This document shows, piece after piece, positions 51,409 through 60,087 of a stretch of 64,000 bases of DNA (position 1 is its first letter; every line of letters starts with the position of its first letter). The position numbers and the translations under genes were made by a program. Origin of the DNA: an uncultured bacterium (GTDB taxonomy: Bacteria; Verrucomicrobiota; Lentisphaeria; Victivallales; UBA1829); assembly GCA_900548385.1 (NCBI GenBank), contig URKJ01000002.1, forward strand, positions 62,001 to 126,000, in the 5' to 3' direction. The notes beneath the pieces were generated by a model that searched no databases, was not told the origin of the DNA, and saw only the letters and a program-made list of their open reading frames with translations.

Positions 51409-54400
51409 TCACTCCCTGAAAATGATTTCTCCATCAGCAGTAAACTCAAAGTCAATACCATCAAACAACAAGTGATTCTGATAACTCTTTTGGGAAATCC
51501 GCAGCAAAAAAGCAGGGATGTCGTATGATACAACACTTGACTTCATTTGCATAATTTCCATTGCTTCCGTAGCCTTTCCCTTTTCTCTGGCTTCCCGATG
51601 CCAACGCAAGTGTAACCTCAACCGTTCTCCATCCTTTTCAAACTCTGTAATTTTATACAGTCGTTTCTGCAACTCGGACTTTGGCAACGCATGCAATTCT
51701 TCCGGAGATTTTTCATAAAACAGCGCCATCGTTCCGGGAGCTATGAAACCGATAAAATCCAAGTTTTTCTCTCTCCGCTCATAGGGAACAAAGCCGGACT
51801 GACGGTGTTCTTTCGCCCAATTCCAAAGAGAGATCAGCCGATATTCATACGTTTTTTCCGTTCCTGGAATCTCCGGTTTCCGGTAAAGAGCGACCATGAA
51901 ATTACTGCCTTTTGCGGTTTCGGCATAATAGTAGTTTTTATATGTCTTCTCAGAGCAATAGGTCTGTTCCTTGATTTTCAACGGTTCCTGCATAGAACAG
52001 AATATCCGAACCCGCCGGATTACCGGACCATCAAACTTTCCCGTTTTGGTTTTCATGCGGAATTCCTGCTGCATCGCAGTTTTGAAGTCCATTCCGCTGT
52101 TGCGGATCTGTTCCAGCAATGCGTTTTTGACACCCGGATCGACGATCTTTTCCAGATCTTTCAACTGTTTGAATTCATTGGAATCAAACGGCTTTCTCAC
52201 CACAAATTTTTCTGCACCATTCTGTCTGATGCAACCGTACCATGTCTGGTTATGCAAAGCCCCCCGAACAGTATCGCCGGCGGCGGGAACCCGTCGGATT
52301 ACCCTGCCGTCGGGCAACTTTACCGGACTGGTAAGAAAGACTCCATTGCGTTTCGTCTGCTTCATCTCATTGCGCTGCACAATATGTCGGACCAGAATCT
52401 GATTCACCGCATTACGCACATCTTCCGGGAACGACTCCCACGGATAAGCGATTTTCAACGCCCCGCGCCCCTGCATGAGCTCTTCGCATTCATGATACGC
52501 CGCAGAAATCCGGGCAAGCGTCTTACGGTTCAGTGCTGCAACCACAATCGCATCTACCGCGTGATGAATATGATCCGAACGGTCTTTTGCCTCATCCTGA
52601 TTCTGGACTCCCCAGCTCTCCCGGGCAAATTTTGTGATTTTGCCGCTGTTTGCAAAAACACGGGAATACACCGACTTCAGAAACTGCAGCGCATGACGGG
52701 TCATCACTCCTGTCGCCGACAACTGGCGTAACGTAAAATCCTCATTGATCTCATCCGCGGCAAGGTTAAAAGTTTTGACTTTTGTCCGCCAGTAATCAAG
52801 CGCAAAGCGCAGATACAGCATTTTCTTCCGTGCATTTGCCCGCTGGATTCCCGTTGCTTTTCGAGCTGCTGCCGATGCCTTGCTGTACGCAACCTCAGCT
52901 TCTTCCAGTTTCGGCTGGATACAGCTCTTCAAATTCTCCAGGATTCCATTCGGCTGATGGTAATTATCACATTCCGATGGCAGTTTTCCAACCTTTTCGT
53001 GTCGATTGAACTGTGAATCACACAACGTCAGATTTTCGCGACTGTTATCTCCGCCCCGTGAACGGGGAATCGTATGCTCGATATCAACCGAATCGGCAGT
53101 CGGAGAAAAAATTTCCCCAGCTTCTATTTTCCGCCCGGTATACAGGCAACGATGCCCCTGTTCTTCCCATAGACACCAACGCAGAATTTGAGTTTCAGTC
53201 GGATTACTGATTCCATATTCCTCAAAAGCCTTGACTGCCTGGGCTCGTTCACCCTCATTTTTCTTTTGCCAGTCCAGATAGGCCAGACGATGATTTTTAT
53301 CATTCACCTCCCGTGTCAATTCGACATGAATCTCGGTATCTGCATCTATTTTCCCGCAACGCCGCAGGTGGTTGACCAGATGCCGCAAGACCGTAAGAGA
53401 CCGATGAACGACCGGATTGTAGATCATTCCCAGTTCAATGCGCGGCAAAATCCCCTCTTTGGAACAATCCTGATAATTGGAATTCTCCTGATAACTGTAC
53501 AGCTTTTCGAATTCCGGCGGCATGATCTTCCATTTCTCTTCCAACATATTCCGCAGGCGTTCCGTCAGAGACAGCAAACGTCCCTGAACGTGTTCCCTGC
53601 GTGAAAGATTCTCTTTTTCCCACACATAATCATTAACGCATTGCTGAAAATCATGGAGCAGCTCCTCTTTCCGGTTTTCAAAACATTCCCCCATAATATC
53701 CGGCAGTTTTGCAAGAAACACGGCATGACGTTCCACATATCCCATTTCAAGAAAAGGCATGATCTTGCGAATGGCACACAGACTGTATCTCGCATAACCA
53801 TCCGGGATTTTTATTTTGATCAACGCGGCTGCCGCATCTTCACTCAATCCGACACGTTCCGAAGCAAATTTCAGAGCCGCTTTATCATCGTCATCTTCAT
53901 CATAAATATGACTGAAATAATACAAGCCGTCGAAGAGCGCCTGTACATCCATCACCGCCTCTTTGCCATGCCGTGTGACATAAGAATGACGCCAGGCAAA
54001 AAGATCATTGCATTTCAGGATTTTGGACAACTGGTGAGTAACAGAAGCGGAAGCTACTGTATGGTCGGGACGATAATTTATTTCCGACCGAGGACCTTCG
54101 TAATTCTTTTTCCCGATCTCCGGAAACAGTTTGTGGAGAATTCTTTCGACCTTGAAACTGGGTGCGCTCACCATAAAAACAGTTTCAGCGAGCCTTCTTT
54201 CCGCATCCGTCAAAAAACGGAACTCCTTATCCCCGACGTTTTTTACTTTGATTGAGTTGATAAAAGAAAGCATCCGGTAACGCTCGAACAGCGGATGTGA
54301 AATCAGACAGCGGGAATGGCGTTTCTCCAGTGGACATTTACCGACCCGATGCTTTTGCGAGCGCAAGGGACGCTGCATAAAAATTGCAGTATGCAACGCC

Positions 54401-55089
54401 TTCCGAACTTCGGGATCAATCTCCTGTACGTCGCAAATCCGCTCGAATTCCGGCTCATAATGTTCTTTCCGTCCGCAGCGGATCTCTTTCCGGATCTTTT
54501 TTTCACATTGAAAACGCTCATAAAGATATTGTCCAAGAGTAATGCCGGAACTCTCTAGCTTGAGTTTCAACTCTCTGATTTTCCCTTTCATTTCGCTGGA
54601 TTGCATCTCCGGGGAGTCCTCTTTTTCCTGATCCTTTTTGGAACTTTTGAATCCCCGTCTGAGAGCGATATGAAAAAACGCCCGTCCCAAATCCGGTAAC
54701 GGAATCTTTTCCGTTGCGGCGTGGGCACGGAAATAATACGGATTTCTTTCTTTTGTACTATTCAGCCAATGAATAAAATTTTCATTTCCCCGAGGAAAAA
54801 CTCCCTGCCGAATCCAACGGTTCAACTCTTCCAACGCAAGCGGGCACATTCCCTGCTCTATCAGGATCTTTAAGGTATGATATTTGCGTAAGCGGCGACG
54901 GAATTTCAATCGCCTTGCCGCACGGAAAGCCGTTCTTTCCGCCGCAGGAGACAATGCCGCTTCCCGCCCCTTCTCCTGAGGAATTCCCTGTTCAAAAACA
55001 AGCACACCGCAATCTTTAACAGTATTACTTTCAACGATTCCCCATCCCAAAGAATTCGTTCCCAAGTCAATTCCCAGTTCTTTTTGCAT
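51409..55089 (-). CDS. cas9: CRISPR-associated endonuclease Cas9 (type II-C, intact)
   Basis: 1226 residues. RuvC-I ELGIDLGTNSLGWGIVE (Asp8), Arg-rich bridge helix (about 56-70, RAARRLKFRRRLRKY), RuvC-II IHVELTRE (Glu590), HNH SVDIEHTIPRSRGGDNSREN (His672) with the later Asn-Arg motif, RuvC-III SDHIHHAVDA (His843, Asp846), then wedge and PAM-interacting parts to the end. All catalytic residues are present. Cuts DNA matched by crRNA:tracrRNA. The gene heads cas9-cas1-cas2 on the minus strand; no csn2 or cas4 nearby, which defines II-C. It is longer than most II-C Cas9 proteins (about 1000-1100), with extra length after RuvC-III. AAAGGA precedes the ATG. Confidence 0.97.
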   Translation of the reverse strand: MQKELGIDLGTNSLGWGIVESNTVKDCGVLVFEQGIPQEKGREAALSPAAERTAFRAARRLKFRRRLRKYHTLKILIEQGMCPLALEELNRWIRQGVFPRGNENFIHWLNSTKERNPYYFRAHAATEKIPLPDLGRAFFHIALRRGFKSSKKDQEKEDSPEMQSSEMKGKIRELKLKLESSGITLGQYLYERFQCEKKIRKEIRCGRKEHYEPEFERICDVQEIDPEVRKALHTAIFMQRPLRSQKHRVGKCPLEKRHSRCLISHPLFERYRMLSFINSIKVKNVGDKEFRFLTDAERRLAETVFMVSAPSFKVERILHKLFPEIGKKNYEGPRSEINYRPDHTVASASVTHQLSKILKCNDLFAWRHSYVTRHGKEAVMDVQALFDGLYYFSHIYDEDDDDKAALKFASERVGLSEDAAAALIKIKIPDGYARYSLCAIRKIMPFLEMGYVERHAVFLAKLPDIMGECFENRKEELLHDFQQCVNDYVWEKENLSRREHVQGRLLSLTERLRNMLEEKWKIMPPEFEKLYSYQENSNYQDCSKEGILPRIELGMIYNPVVHRSLTVLRHLVNHLRRCGKIDADTEIHVELTREVNDKNHRLAYLDWQKKNEGERAQAVKAFEEYGISNPTETQILRWCLWEEQGHRCLYTGRKIEAGEIFSPTADSVDIEHTIPRSRGGDNSRENLTLCDSQFNRHEKVGKLPSECDNYHQPNGILENLKSCIQPKLEEAEVAYSKASAAARKATGIQRANARKKMLYLRFALDYWRTKVKTFNLAADEINEDFTLRQLSATGVMTRHALQFLKSVYSRVFANSGKITKFARESWGVQNQDEAKDRSDHIHHAVDAIVVAALNRKTLARISAAYHECEELMQGRGALKIAYPWESFPEDVRNAVNQILVRHIVQRNEMKQTKRNGVFLTSPVKLPDGRVIRRVPAAGDTVRGALHNQTWYGCIRQNGAEKFVVRKPFDSNEFKQLKDLEKIVDPGVKNALLEQIRNSGMDFKTAMQQEFRMKTKTGKFDGPVIRRVRIFCSMQEPLKIKEQTYCSEKTYKNYYYAETAKGSNFMVALYRKPEIPGTEKTYEYRLISLWNWAKEHRQSGFVPYERREKNLDFIGFIAPGTMALFYEKSPEELHALPKSELQKRLYKITEFEKDGERLRLHLRWHREAREKGKATEAMEIMQMKSSVVSYDIPAFLLRISQKSYQNHLLFDGIDFEFTADGEIIFRE

Positions 55090-55115
55090 AAAATTTCCTT
55101 TTTTTCAGATTTTAT

Positions 55116-55143
55116 TTGACTTTTCCATAAACTCTGCTAATTT
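55116..55143 (+). promoter_or_regulatory. Promoter of the tracrRNA
   Basis: TTGACT (55116-55121), 16-base spacer, TAATTT (55138-55143) with an upstream TGC giving an extended -10. Transcription would start near 55150, right at the anti-repeat. Confidence 0.65.
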
Positions 55144-55149
55144 AAAGGT

Positions 55150-55230
55150 TAAACATCAAATCACAACAAGGCTATATGCCGTAGGTGTTTCACCTGAACG
55201 TCCGGTTGCACAAGCCGGACGTCTTTTTAT
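55150..55230 (+). ncRNA. tracrRNA
   Basis: Bases 55152-55167 (AACATCAAATCACAAC) are the exact complement of the first 16 bases of the T-variant repeat; the G variant has one mismatch. Next come the nexus-like hairpin AAGGCTATATGCCGT, a hairpin AGGTGTTTCACCT, and a terminator stem ACGTCCGG/CCGGACGT (55198-55205 with 55215-55222) followed by CTTTTT. It is divergent from cas9 on the opposite strand. Needed for crRNA processing and Cas9 loading. Confidence 0.92.
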
Positions 55231-55706
55231 TCCAATATATTTCCTATTTTTATAGTACAGTTACAACATCAAGTTGTCAAATACAAATATGTAAAAAAAT
55301 AAAAAAATCGGTTCATCGACACTCTTTGACGGGTTTGAGCATATAACAAAAATACCGCAATGAAACACCGTCATTGCATTCGCTACTCCACCTCAATTCA
55401 ACCGCAAAAGAACCCCTGATTTATATGGTTCATACCGGGAAAGAGACCAAATTGTTGACATTTTCCCGAAAAGATGGGCAATAAAAAGCCGAACGGGATA
55501 TTCGTTCGGAAGAAATACAAGAAATGGCAGGGGAGGATTATCTGGAAGGGGAAAAACGAGTCTGAAACCGTATCAGATCGCTGTTTTCAGACATTTCCAC
55601 GCAGAAATCAGTAGCGAATGATTCATTTTTACAACAAATCTCCTGTTTCTCCTCTAAATTTATCTCTGAAGTATCTCAAGAGCAAATTTTTTTACCATAA
55701 TCACCC
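55231..55706. other. Intergenic stretch with an 11-base inverted repeat, no gene seen
   Basis: CATTCGCTACT (55377-55387) and AGTAGCGAATG (55610-55620) are perfect inverted copies about 220 bases apart with a hairpin between them. Short frames inside do not resemble proteins. It could be the relic of a small element or chance. Confidence 0.4.
55489..55509 (-). terminator. Terminator downstream of the helicase gene
   Basis: CCGAACG / CGTTCGG stem with a seven-base loop; on the minus strand it is followed by CTTTTTAT. It lies about 200 bases after the stop of the PLD/helicase gene. Confidence 0.65.
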
Positions 55707-58700
55707 TCACGCGATAGCCATGCGTTCGGTCATGCGACACAACCTCGCGGGCATTTTATAACGAAGTTTCCAGGTGATATTGACCGGCTTAGAGCCGCTG
55801 TGGGATACATAAGTGGCTGGTCCCAGGAAACAATAACTGGAACTGACTCCATCGGCATTTTTATTTTCCCGGACGAACAGCAAAACCGTACTTGTCCCAT
55901 TCAAATAACGTTTGCCTGTCGCGGATTCGGTGCTGGTGGTGCTTTGCGACTGCCAGTGAAAGAGATCGTCGCTGATCGCATAATCCAGATACATGGTCGT
56001 GGGTGAATATTGTTTTTCCGACTTGTTCAGCGTTATCAGGAAGATGTCTGTATTGATTTCCGGCAGGTATTTCACGCCTTCCCGCATTTCCGGCGATTTT
56101 GCGAGCGCCCAGTTCCCCAGCGCAGCTAAAATTTCATCGCGCGTATAATTTGCGTGGAGTTCCAATGGACACGCAAAAGGCAGTTCCGGCTTGGCTGTTA
56201 CCAAGTCTGCATGTTCAAAAAGGTAATTTAGAACAGCAATCAGTTCGGCAAAGAAAATGTCGCTAGCCTTGAGATTATCCACAAATTGGCGCAAGTCGGA
56301 AATTCCGCTGTTTCGACCGCCGAATGTAAAGAAAAGCATCGTTAAAATGCGTTCTTCATCGCTCGGCAGGTGATTCAGACGTTCGCTTGGCGCTTGCAAC
56401 AACTCCAACAGCGTTTTCAACTGATACGCCGAGTTCAAGTGACAAATCCGCAACAGCCCTTTCCGCAACTCATCTTCGTTGGCAATGGTAAAATCTTCCC
56501 GGAGATGGGCTTTTTGACAAAAGCGGGCGAAAAGCGCCTTTTTATAGATCGTGGTCAGTGACAAGTGATGATAATCCACAAAATTTTCCAGCGTTAACGC
56601 CATGCCGGATTCATTCTCAAACGTGGCAATCCGGCTGATAAGCATGTTTTGACGCCCGCTGGTAATCGCGCCTTTGATGTTTTCCAGAATCCGCCGTTGC
56701 GCCTCTTTTTCCAACTGAATATGGCAACCGGCAGGAAGATGCGGAAATCCATGCTCCAATTCGTCCGCCACATTCTGACCGGAAGCTCCCAGCATTGCCC
56801 GGAAACGATACTCAAAATTGAAATTTTTATGTGCATTGCCTACAAAGTCCAGCACCGTCAGACACTCTTTATCTTCGTGAAGTCGCAATCCACGCCCCAA
56901 CTGTTGCAAAAAGACGGTCAGACTTTCGGTCGGTCGCAGGAATAAAACGGTATCAATCTCTTTAATATCAACACCTTCGTTATAGAGATCCACCACGCAG
57001 ATCACGTTGATTTCGCGGGAGATCAAACGTCCCTGTACACTGTTACGCTCTTGCGGAGTCGAATTTGCGGTCAGCACCGCAGATTTGACCCCATGCGTGT
57101 TGAAATAGTCATTCATAAACGCAGCGTGGTTTTGACTCACGCAGAAGCAAAGTGCCCGGCATTGTGCAATGTCCAAAAGAATTTCGTGCATCTTCTGCAC
57201 AACGAGGCTTGCCCGTTGGGTGTTGCCATTAAAAATATTGTTGAGTTGCGCTTTATCGTATCCGCCATTGGTCCAGTGCAGATTGCTCAAATCGACACAG
57301 TCAGAAACGCCGAAGTACTGAAACGGCGATAATAACTTCCGATTGATGGCATCCGGCAAGCGGATCTCGGCGGCAATGTGGTAATCAAAATATTTCAACA
57401 CGTCCAAGCCGTCGTGACGTTCCGGCGTCGCAGTCAACGCGAGAAGATTGCGCGGCGTAAAGTGTTCCAGAAGTTCCTGATAGCCATCCGCGGCAGCGTG
57501 ATGAAACTCGTCAATCACAATATAATCGTAGAAATCCGCCGGGAGTTTCCGACACAGATCATTCGAGTTCAGACTTTGAATCGAGCAGAAAAGATGGTCC
57601 AGATTCGTCGGTTTATTCTGACCGACCAGCAATTCACCGAAGTTCTGATCCCGCAGAATATTCCGGAAGGTGAAACGGCTTTGTTTGAGAATCTCCTCCC
57701 GGTGAACTATAAATAAGAACTTGGCATTGGGCTGTTCTTTCCGAATTCGTTTGAAGTCGAACGCCGCGATGACCGTCTTGCCGGTTCCGGTGGCGGCAAC
57801 GACAAGATTTTTGTGCCGCTGATGAATTTCGCGTTCTGCGCGGATTCGGTCTAAAATTTCTTCTTGATAGGGATATGGCGTAACATCCATAAACGCCATA
57901 AAGTCTTCTTTGTCCTGATCTTTCCCGCTTTCGTGGAGCAAAGCTTTCGCCAAACGCCCGCGGGAACTTTCATCATAACGGGTAAATTCCGTTGTGTTTT
58001 GATACGTTTCAAAGGTCGCGCAAACTTTATCCCACAGATAAGGGGATTCAAATTGACTGATTTTCAAATTCCATTCCAGCCCACTGGTCAACGCCGGAGC
58101 AGAGATGTTGGAGGAACCGATATACGCTGTTCCAAACCCATTGTCGCGGTGGAAAATATAACTTTTTGCATGAAGTCGGGTGCGTTCTGTATCGTAAGAG
58201 ACCAGTAACTCCGTATTGGGGAGCTTTTGCAGTTCGTCAATCGCCTTTAAATCGGTGGCGCCGAGATAACTTGTCGTAATCAGACGGAGTTTTTTACCTT
58301 CGCGGGTTGCCTCTTGCAAATAAGGTAGAATTAAACGCAGACCACTCCACTTGATAAAGGAACACAAAATGTCGATGCGATCAGCGGTCTGAATCTCCTT
58401 TTTGAGTTCACTTTCGAGCGTAAGATCCGAAGCTGTACCTGTAAAAAGGGCGGCATTGGTCAGGGGCGTGTCGGGACGTGAAAGCGGCTTTTTGCGCATA
58501 TCCTGAATTTGCAGAAGATACATCAGATCTTCCACGATCTTCTCCGATTCCACCGGAAACGAAGTATCATTCTTCCCGATCACATCCAATAACTGATTGC
58601 AAAATTGCGCCTGTTTCTGTTTGCGATCATCGCCTTTTATCCCGGCAAGCGAGTTTGCAATCAGTTTTGTCAAATGCAGCGCCAGAGTAAACGAGCTTTC

Positions 58701-58820
58701 CTCGGAATCAAGCTGTTCTTTGGTTACAGAGAAGTTCTCCGCCAAACGCGCCAAACGCTCTGCCAAAGCGTGATTAATTACACTCTCATAAATTCCATGA
58801 ATCAGCTTAAAATCCGGCAT
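55707..58820 (-). CDS. PLD-nuclease / DEAD-like helicase / DUF3427-like defence protein
   Basis: 1037 residues from ATG 58820 (AAGG nine bases upstream; TTG 58829 is less likely). N-terminal helical part (about 1-110), PLD-type nuclease with LHAKSYIFHRD and YIGSSNIS (one HxK...GSSN motif, about 217-238), superfamily 2 helicase with ATGTGKTV (Walker A, about 343-350), VIDEFHHA (about 435), ALTATPERHDG, and QQLGRGLRLHEDKECLTVLDF (motif VI). The last 300 residues fit the DUF3427-type C-terminus often fused to these helicases. Such proteins occur beside restriction and CRISPR genes; a DNA-targeting defence role is inferred. Confidence 0.85.
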   Translation of the reverse strand: MPDFKLIHGIYESVINHALAERLARLAENFSVTKEQLDSEESSFTLALHLTKLIANSLAGIKGDDRKQKQAQFCNQLLDVIGKNDTSFPVESEKIVEDLMYLLQIQDMRKKPLSRPDTPLTNAALFTGTASDLTLESELKKEIQTADRIDILCSFIKWSGLRLILPYLQEATREGKKLRLITTSYLGATDLKAIDELQKLPNTELLVSYDTERTRLHAKSYIFHRDNGFGTAYIGSSNISAPALTSGLEWNLKISQFESPYLWDKVCATFETYQNTTEFTRYDESSRGRLAKALLHESGKDQDKEDFMAFMDVTPYPYQEEILDRIRAEREIHQRHKNLVVAATGTGKTVIAAFDFKRIRKEQPNAKFLFIVHREEILKQSRFTFRNILRDQNFGELLVGQNKPTNLDHLFCSIQSLNSNDLCRKLPADFYDYIVIDEFHHAAADGYQELLEHFTPRNLLALTATPERHDGLDVLKYFDYHIAAEIRLPDAINRKLLSPFQYFGVSDCVDLSNLHWTNGGYDKAQLNNIFNGNTQRASLVVQKMHEILLDIAQCRALCFCVSQNHAAFMNDYFNTHGVKSAVLTANSTPQERNSVQGRLISREINVICVVDLYNEGVDIKEIDTVLFLRPTESLTVFLQQLGRGLRLHEDKECLTVLDFVGNAHKNFNFEYRFRAMLGASGQNVADELEHGFPHLPAGCHIQLEKEAQRRILENIKGAITSGRQNMLISRIATFENESGMALTLENFVDYHHLSLTTIYKKALFARFCQKAHLREDFTIANEDELRKGLLRICHLNSAYQLKTLLELLQAPSERLNHLPSDEERILTMLFFTFGGRNSGISDLRQFVDNLKASDIFFAELIAVLNYLFEHADLVTAKPELPFACPLELHANYTRDEILAALGNWALAKSPEMREGVKYLPEINTDIFLITLNKSEKQYSPTTMYLDYAISDDLFHWQSQSTTSTESATGKRYLNGTSTVLLFVRENKNADGVSSSYCFLGPATYVSHSGSKPVNITWKLRYKMPARLCRMTERMAIA

Positions 58821-59345
58821 TTTCCTCAACCTTCACAACATGGTAAAAAGACTGTGCAACAAATTCGCAGTAATTTCGCCGACATCCTTATTATAACCTT
58901 GCCAACAGGGAACTTTATGCCCATTCCAGACAGAGACCCTTATTGAGAAATAATCTACTGCATCTTGTTCGTTTTTCAACGCATTTTTTTGAAATTCAAG
59001 CATATTTGTAATTGGAGGTTACCATAAAATATGTGCCCTTCTCTGCCCAAAAGCTTCGAATCTCTGTCCAGCTATGGAAAATATCTTGCACTCAAGTTCA
59101 GCAAAGGTACAACGAAGGGGGAGCACCTCGCACCAAGCTTCAGAACGATACTCTGCAATGGAGAAAATTACTCTAGTCTGAAAAGAAACCTGAATGATAA
59201 TCCATGTGTCCCGGACACGAGACAGACGGAGAATTTGCTGGAGAATCAGGGAATCTGCATCGGAAATGGTGGCAAACGGAGAATCTTCGTTTTTCTCTGA
59301 TTTTGCAAATCGTTGAAAATCAACGCTCAAAACAGGGAAACAAAA
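58821..59345. other. Intergenic stretch with no supported gene
   Basis: No reading frame has a ribosome site and a family match; one open frame on the minus strand runs into tRNA-Phe and is rejected. It contains two weakly similar blocks of about 45 bases (around 59050 and 59135) and a 12-base copy of the tRNA-Phe 3' end at 59265-59276. The helicase promoter should lie at its left end; a TATAAT occurs there on the minus strand near 58890. Confidence 0.4.
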
Positions 59346-59347
59346 AA

Positions 59348-59370
59348 GCCGAACGTGGTGTCCGTCCGGC
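59348..59370 (-). terminator. Terminator of tRNA-Phe
   Basis: GCCGGACG / CGTTCGGC on the minus strand (one mismatch) followed by TTTTTTG, 16 bases after the tRNA. Confidence 0.75.
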
Positions 59371-59385
59371 AAAGAGACAAAAAAA

Positions 59386-59461
<76 letters not shown>

Positions 59462-59487
59462 ACATCCAGTAATTGGAGTATGCAATT

Positions 59488-59515
59488 AATATATTACTCT
59501 TTCGGCAAAAATCAA
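59488..59515 (-). promoter_or_regulatory. Promoter of tRNA-Phe
   Basis: Minus strand TTGATT (59515-59510), 16-base spacer, TATATT (59493-59488), 27 bases before the tRNA. Confidence 0.65.
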
Positions 59516-59574
59516 GTCGAAAAAGCAAAAAAAATAATTTTTTCAATAAAATTCCGGAAATCTGAAAACAGGAA

Positions 59575-60087
59575 TCAGAATAAATCACGACGGCTCAACT
59601 CTTCCAACTCAACAAGAAGATTCGGCGTACACTCCAAACGACAGGATGTCAGCTCCTCACGGGTAAAAAAACGAACCTCGTCAATCTCCGAACGCTGAAA
59701 AGTAAATGGACCCTCCGATACCAGAGAAAAAACACCGACATTCTCCGACTCCACGGAATTGCGAATCCGTGAATGAAACAGAAAACGGAGGGGGAGAGCA
59801 CTATCAAGCCCCAACTCTTCCGTCATCTCACGACGGGCGGCAGTCACATAATCCTCCCCGCGATCAAGATGACCGCCAACCGCCGTATCCCATTTCCCCG
59901 GCTGAATATCCTTGCTCCAAGTCCGGCGCTGAAGCAGAATCCGCTTGCCGTCCGGATGAAACACAACCACATGCGCCGTCCGGTGGATCAGCGACGGATC
60001 CCCATGACAGCGGGAGCGGGGAGCACAGCCGATCACGCGGTCGGCTTCATCCACGATGTCAAAGATTTCCTCCTGTACAGGACTCAT
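59575..60087 (-). CDS. Nudix hydrolase (isopentenyl-diphosphate-isomerase-like type)
   Basis: 170 residues. Complete Nudix box: GGHLDRGEDYVTAARREMTE followed by ELGL. The N-terminus (EEIFDIVDEADRVIG ... HRTAHVVVFHPDGKRILLQRR) is of the YfcD/IDI-like group. Hydrolyses a nucleoside-diphosphate-linked compound or similar; substrate unknown. Start overlaps the clpC stop (ATGA), so it is coexpressed with the stress chaperone. Confidence 0.9.
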   Translation of the reverse strand: MSPVQEEIFDIVDEADRVIGCAPRSRCHGDPSLIHRTAHVVVFHPDGKRILLQRRTWSKDIQPGKWDTAVGGHLDRGEDYVTAARREMTEELGLDSALPLRFLFHSRIRNSVESENVGVFSLVSEGPFTFQRSEIDEVRFFTREELTSCRLECTPNLLVELEELSRRDLF

